A program made the position numbers and the translations under genes. 64,000 nucleotides of DNA from Micromonospora zamorensis (GTDB lineage Bacteria > Actinomycetota > Actinomycetes > Mycobacteriales > Micromonosporaceae): contig NZ_LT607755.1 in NCBI RefSeq assembly GCF_900090275.1, positions 1,860,001 through 1,924,000 on the forward strand, written 5' to 3'. The notes under the pieces are model-generated. The model made no database searches. It worked only from the letters and a program-made list of their open reading frames with translations, and was not told the origin of the DNA. Below, piece by piece: positions 27,901 through 36,604 of this stretch (positions are counted from its first letter, which is position 1; every line of letters begins with the position of its first letter).

Positions 27901-28583
27901 TGCGGATCTGGGACCCCATCACGGGCGCCCTCCGCCACACCCTCGCCGGTCACACCAACGCCGTGTTGGCGCTGGTGACAGCACCGGACGGATCTTGGCT
28001 GGCCAGCGACGGATTTGACGACACGGTGCGGATCTGGGATCCCGTCACCGGGACCCTTCGACGAACTCTCACGGACGGTCCCAGCCAGGTAGGGGCGTTG
28101 GTGGCAGCGCCGGACGGGTCGTGGCTGGCCAGCGGCGCTGACGACGGCACGTTGCGGATCTGGGACCCGAGCACCGGCACTGTTCGCCACGTCCTCACCG
28201 AACACACCGACGGCGTCTCGGCCTTGGCGACGGCACCGGACGGTTCCTGGCTGGCCAGCAGCTCATACGACACGACCGTGCGGATCTGGGATCCGATCAC
28301 CGGTACCCTCCGGCAGACCCTCAAAGGCCACAGGTCCCCCGTGACGGCCCTGATAAAGGCACCGGACGGATCCTGGCTCGCCAGCGCCGCACGCGACGGA
28401 ACGATCCGGATCTGCGACCCACGAGATGGCGGACATCTCGCGACAACCCGAATAGGGGGAACGCCTCCGGTCTTCCCCCTAACGACAGACAGCCGTGTCG
28501 TCTACTGCGCCGGCGCGCACGCCGTGTACGGGTTTGACTTACTTCTCACTCAAGGACATGGCGCTAATCAAGCCAGCGATTGA
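24903..28583 (+). CDS. NB-ARC STAND ATPase with 15 WD40 repeats (Apaf-1-like) and N-terminal BASS-like motif
   Basis: A 1226-residue protein. Residues 19-36 carry the motif shared with the upstream protein. The NB-ARC domain has Walker A GTGGFGKTT (83-91), Walker B VLLVVDDVW (163-171) and the RLVTTRHRG sensor, followed by winged-helix and helical parts (RLHDIIRSYLIRN). From about residue 548 to 1176 there are 15 WD40 units of the form GHxxxVxALxxAPDGSWLAS, then GxxDGTVRIWDPxTG, enough for two seven-bladed propellers plus one. The layout equals Apaf-1-like sensors: propellers hold the ATPase inactive until a ligand binds. A defence role is likely from the family and from neighbours (McrBC, Avs-like) but not shown. 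Confidence 0.9.
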   Translation: MSTTVGRAGGDRFEARDRSTMFNAPDGTINVYQDGHGPRPIQRLWMAPPHAAGMVARPELAEPLLELVTAEAGEQVAVSGVHGTGGFGKTTLAAWICHQPQVRDRFSGGLLWVTVGEHAAGAELAGRINNLIEHLTGARSGFTDPIQAGHRLGALLDSQPEPVLLVVDDVWRADQLDPFCQGGARCRRLVTTRHRGLVPASSSVWVDQMSTRQAAALLTRDLADPPTDLVARILSATGRWPVLLSIANRTVVRHVENYGATAAWALRDIADRLAEEGPTSFDFEDPARSGRAIDATVRAGLDLLDPAISDRFTELAIFGEDVDIPLSVLTLLWAKTGGLTPRGTRRVCAILAGMSLLLQYQSEAGTIRLHDIIRSYLIRNATDSSQRTRLHALLLDAAVALTMPAASAATSAASPTVAWWTLPAAEEYLAAHLAEHLHGADRHDELAVTVTDLRWITRRLQRHGPAAVEADLAHVTTSTATTLARTIRQNSHLLTPTDPPDALGDVLVSRLDNEPDLAPLVAAYTSVLPLPRLANRWPPPDGAHPALLRTLTGHTGSLSSLVSAPDGAWVASGGYDGTVRVWGPTTGALRHTFPDHHGPVSSLVSVPDGAWVASGGHDGAVRVWDPTTGALRSIFTDHTGRVEALVAAPDASWVASGGPDGSVKVWDLTTGALRYNLVGHSGSVLALATAPDGSWLASGGPDGTVQIWDPTTGTRRNILTGHAGWLLALAVAPDGSWLASGGLDGSVRVWDPTSGTLLHTFAGQDSPVLALAVARDGSWLASGGQDGSVRVWDLPTGTLRHALAGHSSAVLVLAVAPDGSWLASAGRGHSVRIWDLVTGGLRHNLTGHTGRVSALTAAPDGSWLASNGFDATVRVWNPRITGALGRLPDGHTRSVMALVLAPDCSWLASSSYDRTVRIWDPIVGAVRHTFTDHTGWVGALAAAADGSWLASGAHDGTVRIWDPVSGVLRRTLTDGPSQVGALVAAPDGSWLASGAHDGTVRIWDPITGALRHTLAGHTNAVLALVTAPDGSWLASDGFDDTVRIWDPVTGTLRRTLTDGPSQVGALVAAPDGSWLASGADDGTLRIWDPSTGTVRHVLTEHTDGVSALATAPDGSWLASSSYDTTVRIWDPITGTLRQTLKGHRSPVTALIKAPDGSWLASAARDGTIRICDPRDGGHLATTRIGGTPPVFPLTTDSRVVYCAGAHAVYGFDLLLTQGHGANQASD

Positions 28584-28653
28584 AGGTCTGCATGGGTGCG
28601 GGCTCGCAGCTCAGGCCACTCTTCCCGGCCCTTCCGGGTCCGGGCGGCCCCAC

Positions 28654-29877
28654 TCACAGGTGAGCGCTGGACCGCGTCCCGTCGATCTCGTCTCGGTGCC
28701 AGTAGGTAGGGGAGCTACTGCAGAGCTGGCAGGCAAGAACCAGCGGCTGACCGGCCCGTCCAGGCGGCTTCATACCGCAGCACAAGGGCAGGCTTTCCAC
28801 CTCGGGCGCTTCAGCCTGCGCGACGCCCGGACCGTATCGCCGCTCGCAGGCACGTTCGGCCGTCTCTTCGCGGCGGGAGTCGCTTGCGGTCTCGGCCAGC
28901 TCGATGGTCCCGCCCCGTTCGGCGGTGACCGTGGTGTGCGCCTCGGCGGGGATCCAGCTAACACGGTCGCGGTGCCGGAAGGGCAGCCCGTCCCATGCAG
29001 AATGCCTTCCAATAGGTGGTCCAGGTGAGGGCGTGGACCGCAGGGGAACATGGCGGTTGTGGCGGCCTTCTGCCGGCTGTAGCTGTGCGGATTCAACGTC
29101 GGGTACAGGTGTAGGCGGCCGCACGGCATGGTCTTGCGGGTGACCGGGCACCGGGTGGTGCCGGTCCAGAGGTCCGCCCAACCGCACCGTTGCGTCTCAA
29201 ACGTAATGGCACCCGCGCCGATTTCCAGCCGGGCCTCGGATAGGTATATGCGGTGATCGTCAAGGGCCGGCACGGACAGATGTGGCACCGAGTGAAGGAA
29301 CGCGATGTCGTCGGCGCCGCGGTCGGTGGTCCACACCACCCGGTCCCCGGCTTTGCGGAGCGCTCGTTGCCGGGCCCGGATGGTCCGAGGGGTCTCCCTA
29401 GAATGCTGGACCTCCCCGGCCACCGTCAGAACCGGACCGATGGCCAGGACGTCCGGTCGGCGGCGGGCGCGTGGCCGCCACACCTCGACCTCTACGGTGC
29501 CGCCGACAGATTCCCACGTGCGGGCCTTGCGCTCTTTGAGCGCCTCGTGGGTGTCGGTCTCGGGCTGGTGTTCCGGGTGCGGGGAGCGGCCATCTTCGTG
29601 TCGGAACAGTGGACCGTGCCGCCCTTCGACGAAGGTCAGCCAGACCGGTGCGCGGGGGAGTCCTCTTCGGGCCTGGTAGCGCATGCAGTGCAGGCAGAGC
29701 AGTTTTTTGCCCGCCGATGCCGTGGGGGCGGTCGTTGGCGATCCGCTCGCGCAGATCGGGTTGGTCAGGATGGCCCCAGAGCGCGATTCGCGGCTGCAAC
29801 TCGATCGCGGCCGGCACGTAGAACACGCCGCCGTTAAAGGCGAGCGGGTCGAGGTGCTCCCAGACTGGTCGGTTCAC
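28654..29877 (-). pseudogene. CoiA-like nuclease gene with frameshifts
   Basis: Reading on the minus strand, frame one starts MNRPVWEHLDPLAFNGGVFY and runs to about 29690. Frame two carries EALKERKARTWESVGGTVEV, RRRPDVLAIGPVLTVAGEVQ and HS, the core of the CoiA-like PD-(D/E)XK domain (helix with KE, then RPDV and ExQ). Frame three, from about 29000, reads FRHRDRVSWIPAEAHTTVTA and a basic C-terminus. At least two single-base shifts divide these parts. The order and the match at the joins show one former gene of about 400 residues. CoiA-like proteins are linked to competence and, in actinomycetes, to mobile or defence DNA. Confidence 0.65.
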
Positions 29878-30161
29878 GGGTCCCCCTGGCGGTGGTCCTG
29901 GCGTGTAGCCGGCGGACTCGACGAGTTATGTGCCGCCTACTCAGGGTATCGGTCATCGCAACCTCCCGAAGCAACGTGATTTGACTTCGTGGCCGCTCGC
30001 TTCGGGCTGCTTCAGAACTGTTCTCACGGTGATGAGCCGCAGCGCGCGGATCCCAGCGTGGTCTGCGCTTCGCTGCTGGTCCCTGGACCTTCACCAGATT
30101 GCCTGACGGTTATTGGACTCCTGGCCAGGTGCTTGCTGTAGCGGTCCGGCAGAATCGTGCG

Positions 30162-33100
30162 GTGCCGATTGATGTCGACTTTGCCGCCATCCGCCCCTGG
30201 GGGCGCGGGCAGGATACCGGGTTCGAGGAGTTGTGCTGCCAGATCGCCCGGGCAGAGGCGCTCCGTAAGGGGCAAGCGTTTGTGCGCCTGGGTACCCCAG
30301 ATGGTGGCGTCGAGGGCTACTCGATCGACGCCAGCGGTGCCGAGCACGGGCTGCAGGCCAAGTTTTTCCTGGGCAGCCCGAGCCCTGACCAGTGGTCGAA
30401 GATCGCAGGCAGCGTGAAGACGGCGATCGAGAAGCACCCGAACCTGACCGCCATGACGATCGCCCTGCCCGGCGACCGTGCCGATCCCAGGAAGTCAGAC
30501 GAGCAGTGGTTCATGGACAAGTGGAATCACTACGTCGAGCAATGGACGAAGCATGTGGCGACCCGGGGGCGGGCCGTCGAGTTCCACTACATGGGCAAGT
30601 CTGAGATCCTTGAAGCCTTGTCGCGCGAGGAACATGCCGGCCGTTACCGCTGGTGGTTCGAGCGACCGCTGCTGAGTCGTACGTGGCTGGCCGAACGCTT
30701 GGACGAGGTCGTCGAGCAGGTCGGGCCCCGCTACAACCGCAACCTGACAGTCGGGGTGCCGGCCGGTCGAAAGATCGCTGACTTCGCCCGACTTCCACAT
30801 CTGCTCGTCGACCTTGAGCAACATGCCGCGTCCGTCATCGGCCACATCGAGCGAGTCGATCCGACCATCGACCTCGCCGTGAGCTCCAGACTGCACGAAC
30901 TCGCCGCAGCGCTGCCATTGCCGCTGACCTCCGACGAGACGCCGACCCCCGACAAGCAGGTGCCGGTCGGCCTATGGCGGCAGGCTTGGCAGGACCTGCA
31001 GACCGCGGTGCGGACGCTGACTCCGCATCCGGACGCCGAACAGGCTGGCGAGGCCGGCCGGAGGAGCCGAACGTTCAACGAGTTCGCCGAGGTGAGCGCC
31101 AAGGTCATCGCGGCGTTCGACGAGGACTGGCCCGCTTACACGGCACCGGCCATGCTGCTGTGGGGTAATGCCGGCAGCGGAAAGACTCACCTGCTGTGCG
31201 ACACCGCGCGGCTCGCCCTCGAACGCGGCCAGCCGGCGGTGGTGGTGCTCGGCCAGCAGCTCGGCGTTGGCAACCCCTGGTCCGAAGTCATGAAAGCACT
31301 GCGGTTCGACGGCGAGGCCGAGACCTTCCTACAAGCGCTCAGCGCCCGCGCCGAGGCCAGCCAGCAACGCGCGCTGTTGATCATCGATGCCATCAACGAG
31401 AATAACGGCCTTCAGCTATGGCCCAACCATCTCGCCGCCTTCCTCACAGTGGCCCGCCGCTACCCCTGGATCGGCGTCATCTTGAGCGTCCGCACGATCG
31501 CCAAGGACATGATCCTTCCCGACCACCTCGACGAAGCCCGGCTGATCCAGGTAGAGCACAAGGGATTCGCCGAGAAGCCCTTAACGGCGGTCCGGGCATT
31601 TTTCGAGCACTACCGGCTCCCGCTGCCAGCAGCACCGCCCTCGTTGTTTCGCGAGTTGTCCAACCCGCTGATGCTGCGACTGTTTTGCCAGGCCGCCCGC
31701 CATAATGAGGGGCTGCTCGCGCAGCCGATCCCGGGGCTGTCGCGGATCATCGAAGCGATCTTCCAAGACGTTGACGCGCGCGCCCGGCACCAACTGGGGA
31801 CCGGCCCCTATCAGGCGATCGCACGGCCGTGCTGTGAATCGGTGGCTGCAGCGATGTCCAAGCGCCCGCGCCCGGTGCTTCCGTACGTGGAGGCGGTCGC
31901 GGCGCTTCACGCCGTGGTGCCCACGGCGCCCGGCGCGCCCTATGACAAGACACCGCTCGGCGTTCTGGTCAGTGAGGGACTGCTCGCCGAAGACTTCGTC
32001 CTAGAGGAGGCCGGCCGAAAGCCGTCGCGGGTGGTTCGCTTCGCCTTCGAGCGCATCAGCGATCACCTCGCTGCGGAAGTGTTGCTGGGCAACGGCTCCG
32101 AGACGGCTGGTCGGTCCACGGCCGACAACGCCGCCGAGATCGCCCGTCGGCTGCCAGCCACTGATCCTGGCAAACGGTCACCGGAGGCCTACCGACTGCG
32201 AACGCTTCTGGAAGCCCTGGCCGTTGCAGCGCCAGAGCGCGTAGGTGTCGAGTTGCCGGAGATCGCCGAGGCCATGAAGCGGGCCGGTGTCACGTTTGAA
32301 GGCCGATCAGTTGAGTGGATCATCACCGAACCCTGGCTACGAGGTCTGCTACAGCGTGAATCGTCCAGCTTCACCGACCGCACCCGTCAGCACCTCGCGG
32401 ACCTGATCTTCGGCCCAGACCCCGATGCTCCGGCCGCTCCGCCGGATCCGCTGCGCCGCGAAGCGATCAGCCGAGCACTACTCCTCACCATCCATCCCGA
32501 CCGGCCGCTTGGTCACGGCTGGCTGCACGATCTGCTCGCTCCGATGACGATGACGGAACGGGATCGGCGATGGACTGCCCAGGTCCGCGGGCGCCACGCG
32601 AAGAGGGGGCGGCCGAGCCCCTACCAACCCCTGCTGGAATGGGCGAGGTCTGCGCCAGAGGAAGTTTTGAACGTCGACGTCGACGGCACGACCACGGTGG
32701 CCCGGCTCACCGCGGAGGCCCTGCTTTGGGCCTTGCCCTCCCCGGACCGGTTCCTGCGGGACACCGCGACCCGGGCCTTGGTGGCGATCACGCCCCACGA
32801 CCCGCAGATCATCCCCTCGCTGCTGCAACTGGCGGCAGGAGTCGACGACGGGTACGTCACGGAGCGAGTGCTTGCGGTCGCGTACGCAGCGATCACTTTG
32901 CGAGCGGTCGAACCCGAACCTGCAGCGGCGGCCCTGCGGGCGTTCGTTGAGCAGGTGGGCGTTCCCGTCCATGTGCTCGCGCGCGACTACTTTGCGTTAG
33001 CAGTCAACTGCCTCACCGAGGCGCTTCCTGGAAGCGCGGACGTCACGTACCTCCGCGAGACCTCAATGCCGCGGTACCCGGCCAACTGGCCGGGCCAGTT

Positions 33101-34700
33101 GGGTCTACCGGACTTCGAGCAGCTAAAGACCGAGTATCCGCGCATCCGGGCAGACGCGGACACGATTTCGGCCGGGTCCGGTCTCGATGATGAGCGGAAG
33201 ATGGAGGCGGTCACCACCGGGTGGGGGCAGGTGATCGGATCACTCGACAAGATGGGTGACTTCCACTCGTACGTCATGCACGTCGACCGCCCATACTGGT
33301 ACAGGCTCGGCGCCCAGCGCATCGACGACACCCGGGACACGCCGTTAACCGGATTTGACCCGAGCGTGCTGCCGGGATGGGTATTCGCCCGGGTCCTAGA
33401 ACTCGGCTGGACACCCCAAGCCTTCGGCGAGGTCGACGCCGACATCAGCCACTCCGACCGCGGACGAACGTCCCACAAGGAGGAGCGATTCGGCAAGAAG
33501 TACCAGTGGCTTGCCTGGCATGAAGCACTGGCGCGGTTATCCGGCACCCACAAGCTACGCGACCGCGACCACGGCGAGCGCGAAGCACCATACGAAGGCG
33601 CCTGGCAGCTCGCCGCCCGCGACTTCGACCCGACCCACCTTCTCGACCGTCCGAGACCCATTGATGTCCGCTGGTGGCGGGAACTCTGGCAGATACGTCC
33701 ACTGACCGCCGAAGCCACCGTCACCCCAGACGTGGCGACGGACGATGGGCCTGTTTCGGTCACTGCCGCAGAAAACGCTAACGAGCAGCGTGCGTGGTGG
33801 CTGCCGATACCTCAGCTCGCCCACCCCGCTGTGCCGCTGGACCAGGATCCCGTCGTCCACCTGTCCCTCTGGGCCACCGACCCGGCAGACCTGCCCGACC
33901 TGACCGACTTCCTCGTGGTCAACGCCGACCTCACCCACTGGCCCACCGCCCATAGCGCTCCGCGGCGGCCCGGCCGCCGTTACCGCATCCTTAGCGGGTA
34001 CCGGCACCTCATTCCGCAGCGAACTGACCGCAACACCGCGCACGCCGACTTGACGGCCAGCATCGACGGCGTCCTCATCCGCCGCGAGGACCTACCCGCG
34101 CTGCAGGCTTGGACCGGCGAGGAGGATCTGGACGGCTTCTCCCTCGACGTCAGCTTCACCGACGAGCTGTACCTCGGCGAATGGCCGACCGGGGCGGTCT
34201 ACCGCGCCAACACTGTCGCCGACTTCCGACCCGAACGCTGGACCGACGCGATCGGCACCGACTCGCTCGGGCTCGGGGTGCCCGCCATCGTCATGACTGA
34301 ACGCTACTGCTGGGAAGGCAGCATCCTCGACTGCTCTCTACCCGCCACCCTCAACGTCCACCTCCTCACCTCAGCACCCGCCGCTCTGTTCCCACGACTG
34401 CACCACCGCAACGGCGCCGGCATCACCGTCGACGGGCAGCTCTTGCACCTCGATCCAGAGCCCTGGCCTGATAGCGACGGAGGACTTCTCATCGACGAAG
34501 CATTTCTCGCCAGCGCGCTCGAACGCGAGGGACTCGTCCTGCTCCAGATCATCCGGCAGACCAAACACGTCAACACACCCGACGGCGACCACCGTTTCGC
34601 GGGCCTTGTGACCCAAACCCGGCTCATTGGCTCTGTCGGCACGGAGCAGCTATGCGACGTCACCCGGACCCATCTTCACCCGCCCCGGCTCGACGACTAG
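30162..34700 (+). CDS. Avs-like STAND NTPase with N-terminal PD-(D/E)XK nuclease
   Basis: A protein of about 1512 residues. The N-terminal 130 residues look like an Mrr/Cap4-type nuclease: GFEELCCQIA, GTPDGGVEGYSIDASG and LQAKFFLG supply the E, D and QxK-like residues. The STAND core has Walker A LLWGNAGSGKTHLL (about 335) and Walker B LLIIDAINENNG (about 405); the DAINE form is typical of Avs (AVAST) proteins. A long helical C-terminal region of about 1000 residues follows, the part that recognises phage proteins in known Avs. GTG 30162 is preferred over TTG 30099 since the nuclease begins right after it. It stands alone. Abortive DNA cleavage on phage sensing is the likely role; which phage protein it would sense cannot be told. 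Confidence 0.82.
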   Translation: MPIDVDFAAIRPWGRGQDTGFEELCCQIARAEALRKGQAFVRLGTPDGGVEGYSIDASGAEHGLQAKFFLGSPSPDQWSKIAGSVKTAIEKHPNLTAMTIALPGDRADPRKSDEQWFMDKWNHYVEQWTKHVATRGRAVEFHYMGKSEILEALSREEHAGRYRWWFERPLLSRTWLAERLDEVVEQVGPRYNRNLTVGVPAGRKIADFARLPHLLVDLEQHAASVIGHIERVDPTIDLAVSSRLHELAAALPLPLTSDETPTPDKQVPVGLWRQAWQDLQTAVRTLTPHPDAEQAGEAGRRSRTFNEFAEVSAKVIAAFDEDWPAYTAPAMLLWGNAGSGKTHLLCDTARLALERGQPAVVVLGQQLGVGNPWSEVMKALRFDGEAETFLQALSARAEASQQRALLIIDAINENNGLQLWPNHLAAFLTVARRYPWIGVILSVRTIAKDMILPDHLDEARLIQVEHKGFAEKPLTAVRAFFEHYRLPLPAAPPSLFRELSNPLMLRLFCQAARHNEGLLAQPIPGLSRIIEAIFQDVDARARHQLGTGPYQAIARPCCESVAAAMSKRPRPVLPYVEAVAALHAVVPTAPGAPYDKTPLGVLVSEGLLAEDFVLEEAGRKPSRVVRFAFERISDHLAAEVLLGNGSETAGRSTADNAAEIARRLPATDPGKRSPEAYRLRTLLEALAVAAPERVGVELPEIAEAMKRAGVTFEGRSVEWIITEPWLRGLLQRESSSFTDRTRQHLADLIFGPDPDAPAAPPDPLRREAISRALLLTIHPDRPLGHGWLHDLLAPMTMTERDRRWTAQVRGRHAKRGRPSPYQPLLEWARSAPEEVLNVDVDGTTTVARLTAEALLWALPSPDRFLRDTATRALVAITPHDPQIIPSLLQLAAGVDDGYVTERVLAVAYAAITLRAVEPEPAAAALRAFVEQVGVPVHVLARDYFALAVNCLTEALPGSADVTYLRETSMPRYPANWPGQLGLPDFEQLKTEYPRIRADADTISAGSGLDDERKMEAVTTGWGQVIGSLDKMGDFHSYVMHVDRPYWYRLGAQRIDDTRDTPLTGFDPSVLPGWVFARVLELGWTPQAFGEVDADISHSDRGRTSHKEERFGKKYQWLAWHEALARLSGTHKLRDRDHGEREAPYEGAWQLAARDFDPTHLLDRPRPIDVRWWRELWQIRPLTAEATVTPDVATDDGPVSVTAAENANEQRAWWLPIPQLAHPAVPLDQDPVVHLSLWATDPADLPDLTDFLVVNADLTHWPTAHSAPRRPGRRYRILSGYRHLIPQRTDRNTAHADLTASIDGVLIRREDLPALQAWTGEEDLDGFSLDVSFTDELYLGEWPTGAVYRANTVADFRPERWTDAIGTDSLGLGVPAIVMTERYCWEGSILDCSLPATLNVHLLTSAPAALFPRLHHRNGAGITVDGQLLHLDPEPWPDSDGGLLIDEAFLASALEREGLVLLQIIRQTKHVNTPDGDHRFAGLVTQTRLIGSVGTEQLCDVTRTHLHPPRLDD

Positions 34701-34790
34701 CCGCTCGTTGGCCTTCAACAGCCGACGAGCCGGCGATGGGGGCGAATCGCCGGACTCGGAGAGACGGTCATCGCCCCTTTAATGCATTGA

Positions 34791-35168
34791 TCACCTTCGG
34801 TCGAACGGCACCCGCTCGAGCAGGCCCTCCAGGTCGCCTTCGAGCCTAGCCGTGCCGGTGGTCGCCTCGGCGTAGTCGTCTTCGTACTCGGGCAGCCAGT
34901 ACTGGACCTGCGCCACGGTCAGCGGGTGCCGGGCGAGCAGGAACGACTCGACGTGCACCTCGCGTACTGGTTGTGCCTTCTTGGCACTGGCAAGGAACGG
35001 GTCGATGGTGTCCTCTACAGCGCCGCTGCGTTCGATCGCGCGCACCGCGTCCAGCTCCGCTTCGGACAGCCCCATCCGGAACGCACCGCCCGGAACCTGA
35101 CGAAACACGACCCCCGATCGGATGTGCCGCCATGCCGGGCGCCCGGCCACGAGCTCCTCGGTCCACAT
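34791..35168 (-). pseudogene. FGE-sulfatase (SUMF1-like) domain fragment
   Basis: The frame reads SGVVFRQVPGGAFRMGLSEA and VREVHVESFLLARHPLTVAQ, the start of a formylglycine-generating-enzyme-like domain, and stops after LEGLLERVPFDRR. The point of truncation is just before the place where family members have LPSEAEWEYAARAG, so the catalytic half is missing. It is divergent from the GTPase genes that follow. FGE-like proteins do occur beside GTPases in conflict-type clusters, so it may be the decayed third member of that cluster. Confidence 0.65.
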
Positions 35169-35458
35169 GGCGGCGAACGCTAGCAGCCAAGCCGTCCGGT
35201 GGTCTCTCCCAATGCCCCGCAGCTTGCGCAGAGATCAACTGGCTGTCGAAGCTTCAGGCCGAAGGCTGGCAGCACCGCTGAATGGGCCTGGCAGCGCCGG
35301 CCGGCGACCAACTGGCTGGCGGTCGCAGACATCGCACCAACAACTCACCCCGGTTCCCAGCACCATGCCTACGCGGCGCCGATGCCGGCCGTGTTCCCGA
35401 ATTGCCGGACCCCTGCCAGGGCACAAGCGATCATCGCCGGTTCGCGTAAAGTCCTCAC

Positions 35459-36604
35459 ATGCAACCGAGGGCGTTCGAGCAGCACATCGCGGTGTTCGGG
35501 GAGAGTGGCAGCGGCAAGACCGTCCTGCTCTCATCGTTCTACGGGGCCGCCCAGGAGCCGCAGTATCTGAAGAGGAGCCTCTTCCACATCCTGGCGGAAG
35601 ACATCGGCCAGGGTAACCGGCTGCACAAGAACTACCTCGGCATGAAGGACGACGCGACGCTGCCGCTCACCACCCGGTTCGCCGCTACGTCGTACGCCTT
35701 AAAAGTTCAGATGAAGGACGGGTCGGATCCCGCGGTGGCGAAGTCCCGGCCCTTCGACGTGCTGCGGGTGGTGTGGCACGACTATCCGGGTGAGTGGTTC
35801 GAGCAGTCGGTGCAGAGCCCGGAGGAGGCCCAGCGCCGCGCCGACAGCTTCCGGTCCCTGCTGAGTTCGGACGTCGCCCTGTTGCTGGTGGACGGTCAGA
35901 AGCTCCTCGACAACGCGGGCGAGGAGGATCGGTACCTCAAGTCGCTGTTCAGCAACTTCCGCAACGGCGTGCTGTCGCTACGGGACGAGCTGCTGGAGGA
36001 CGGCAAGCCGCTAGCCCAGTTCCCGCGGATCTGGGTGATGGCGCTGTCGAAGGCCGACCTCTTGCCGGACCTGGACGTCTACCGGTTCCGTGATCTGCTC
36101 GTCGCGAAGGCCTGCGACGATCTAGAGCAGCTGCGCGAGGCCATCGTCGGGTTGGTGGAGGGCCGCGAGGCGCTATCGATCGGCGAGGATTTCGTGCTGC
36201 TCTCGTCGGCGAAGTTCGAGCCGGGCAAGATCACGGTGACCGAGCGCGTCGGGCTGGATCTGATCTTGCCGCTGTCCGCCATCCTGCCCTTCGAGCGGCA
36301 TCACCGGTGGCACGAGTTGACGCAGCTCCCGGCGCGCGTGTTCGAGGGTTTACTCGGCCGTGCCGGCGACTTGGCGTCCGCGCTGCTGGCCAAGACCAGG
36401 CTTCCCGGCCCGCTGGGCCTGCTGATGAACCTCGTCGGTCCCGATCTCCTGAGCGATGCGGCGAAACTGGCCGGGGACAAGCTCCGAGCGGCCAACGCCG
36501 AGGCGCTGTCCAAGAAGGAGTTTCTCTCGGCCACGCTGACCGGCTTCCGGATGGATCTGGAGAAGGGCGAAGAGAACCAGATCCTGATCCGGAGCGTGCG
36601 ATGA
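35459..36604 (+). CDS. Uncharacterised TRAFAC-type GTPase
   Basis: A 381-residue cytosolic protein with Walker A GESGSGKT (14-21), a switch II-like VVWHDYPGEW (104-113; DYPG in place of DxxG), and a base-specificity motif MALSKADLLPD (195-205). The middle carries a hydrophobic strand DVALLLVDGQKLL. The C-terminal 110 residues are helical with a hydrophobic stretch (LPGPLGLLMNLVGPDLL) that could contact membrane. ATG 35459 starts the frame at once with HIAVFGESGSGKT, so the N-terminus is complete. Its stop overlaps the next start. It resembles GTPases of bacterial conflict clusters; a defence role is inferred. Confidence 0.75.
   Translation: MQPRAFEQHIAVFGESGSGKTVLLSSFYGAAQEPQYLKRSLFHILAEDIGQGNRLHKNYLGMKDDATLPLTTRFAATSYALKVQMKDGSDPAVAKSRPFDVLRVVWHDYPGEWFEQSVQSPEEAQRRADSFRSLLSSDVALLLVDGQKLLDNAGEEDRYLKSLFSNFRNGVLSLRDELLEDGKPLAQFPRIWVMALSKADLLPDLDVYRFRDLLVAKACDDLEQLREAIVGLVEGREALSIGEDFVLLSSAKFEPGKITVTERVGLDLILPLSAILPFERHHRWHELTQLPARVFEGLLGRAGDLASALLAKTRLPGPLGLLMNLVGPDLLSDAAKLAGDKLRAANAEALSKKEFLSATLTGFRMDLEKGEENQILIRSVR

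Noticed and set aside
26548..28430. Minisatellite or CRISPR-like array
   Set aside because: The 120-130 bp periodicity is in frame and corresponds to WD40 units. No short identical repeats with unique spacers exist here or elsewhere in the window, so no CRISPR array is called.
34791..35168. Intact regulator of the GTPase
   Set aside because: The FGE-like domain lacks its catalytic half, so it is listed as a fragment.
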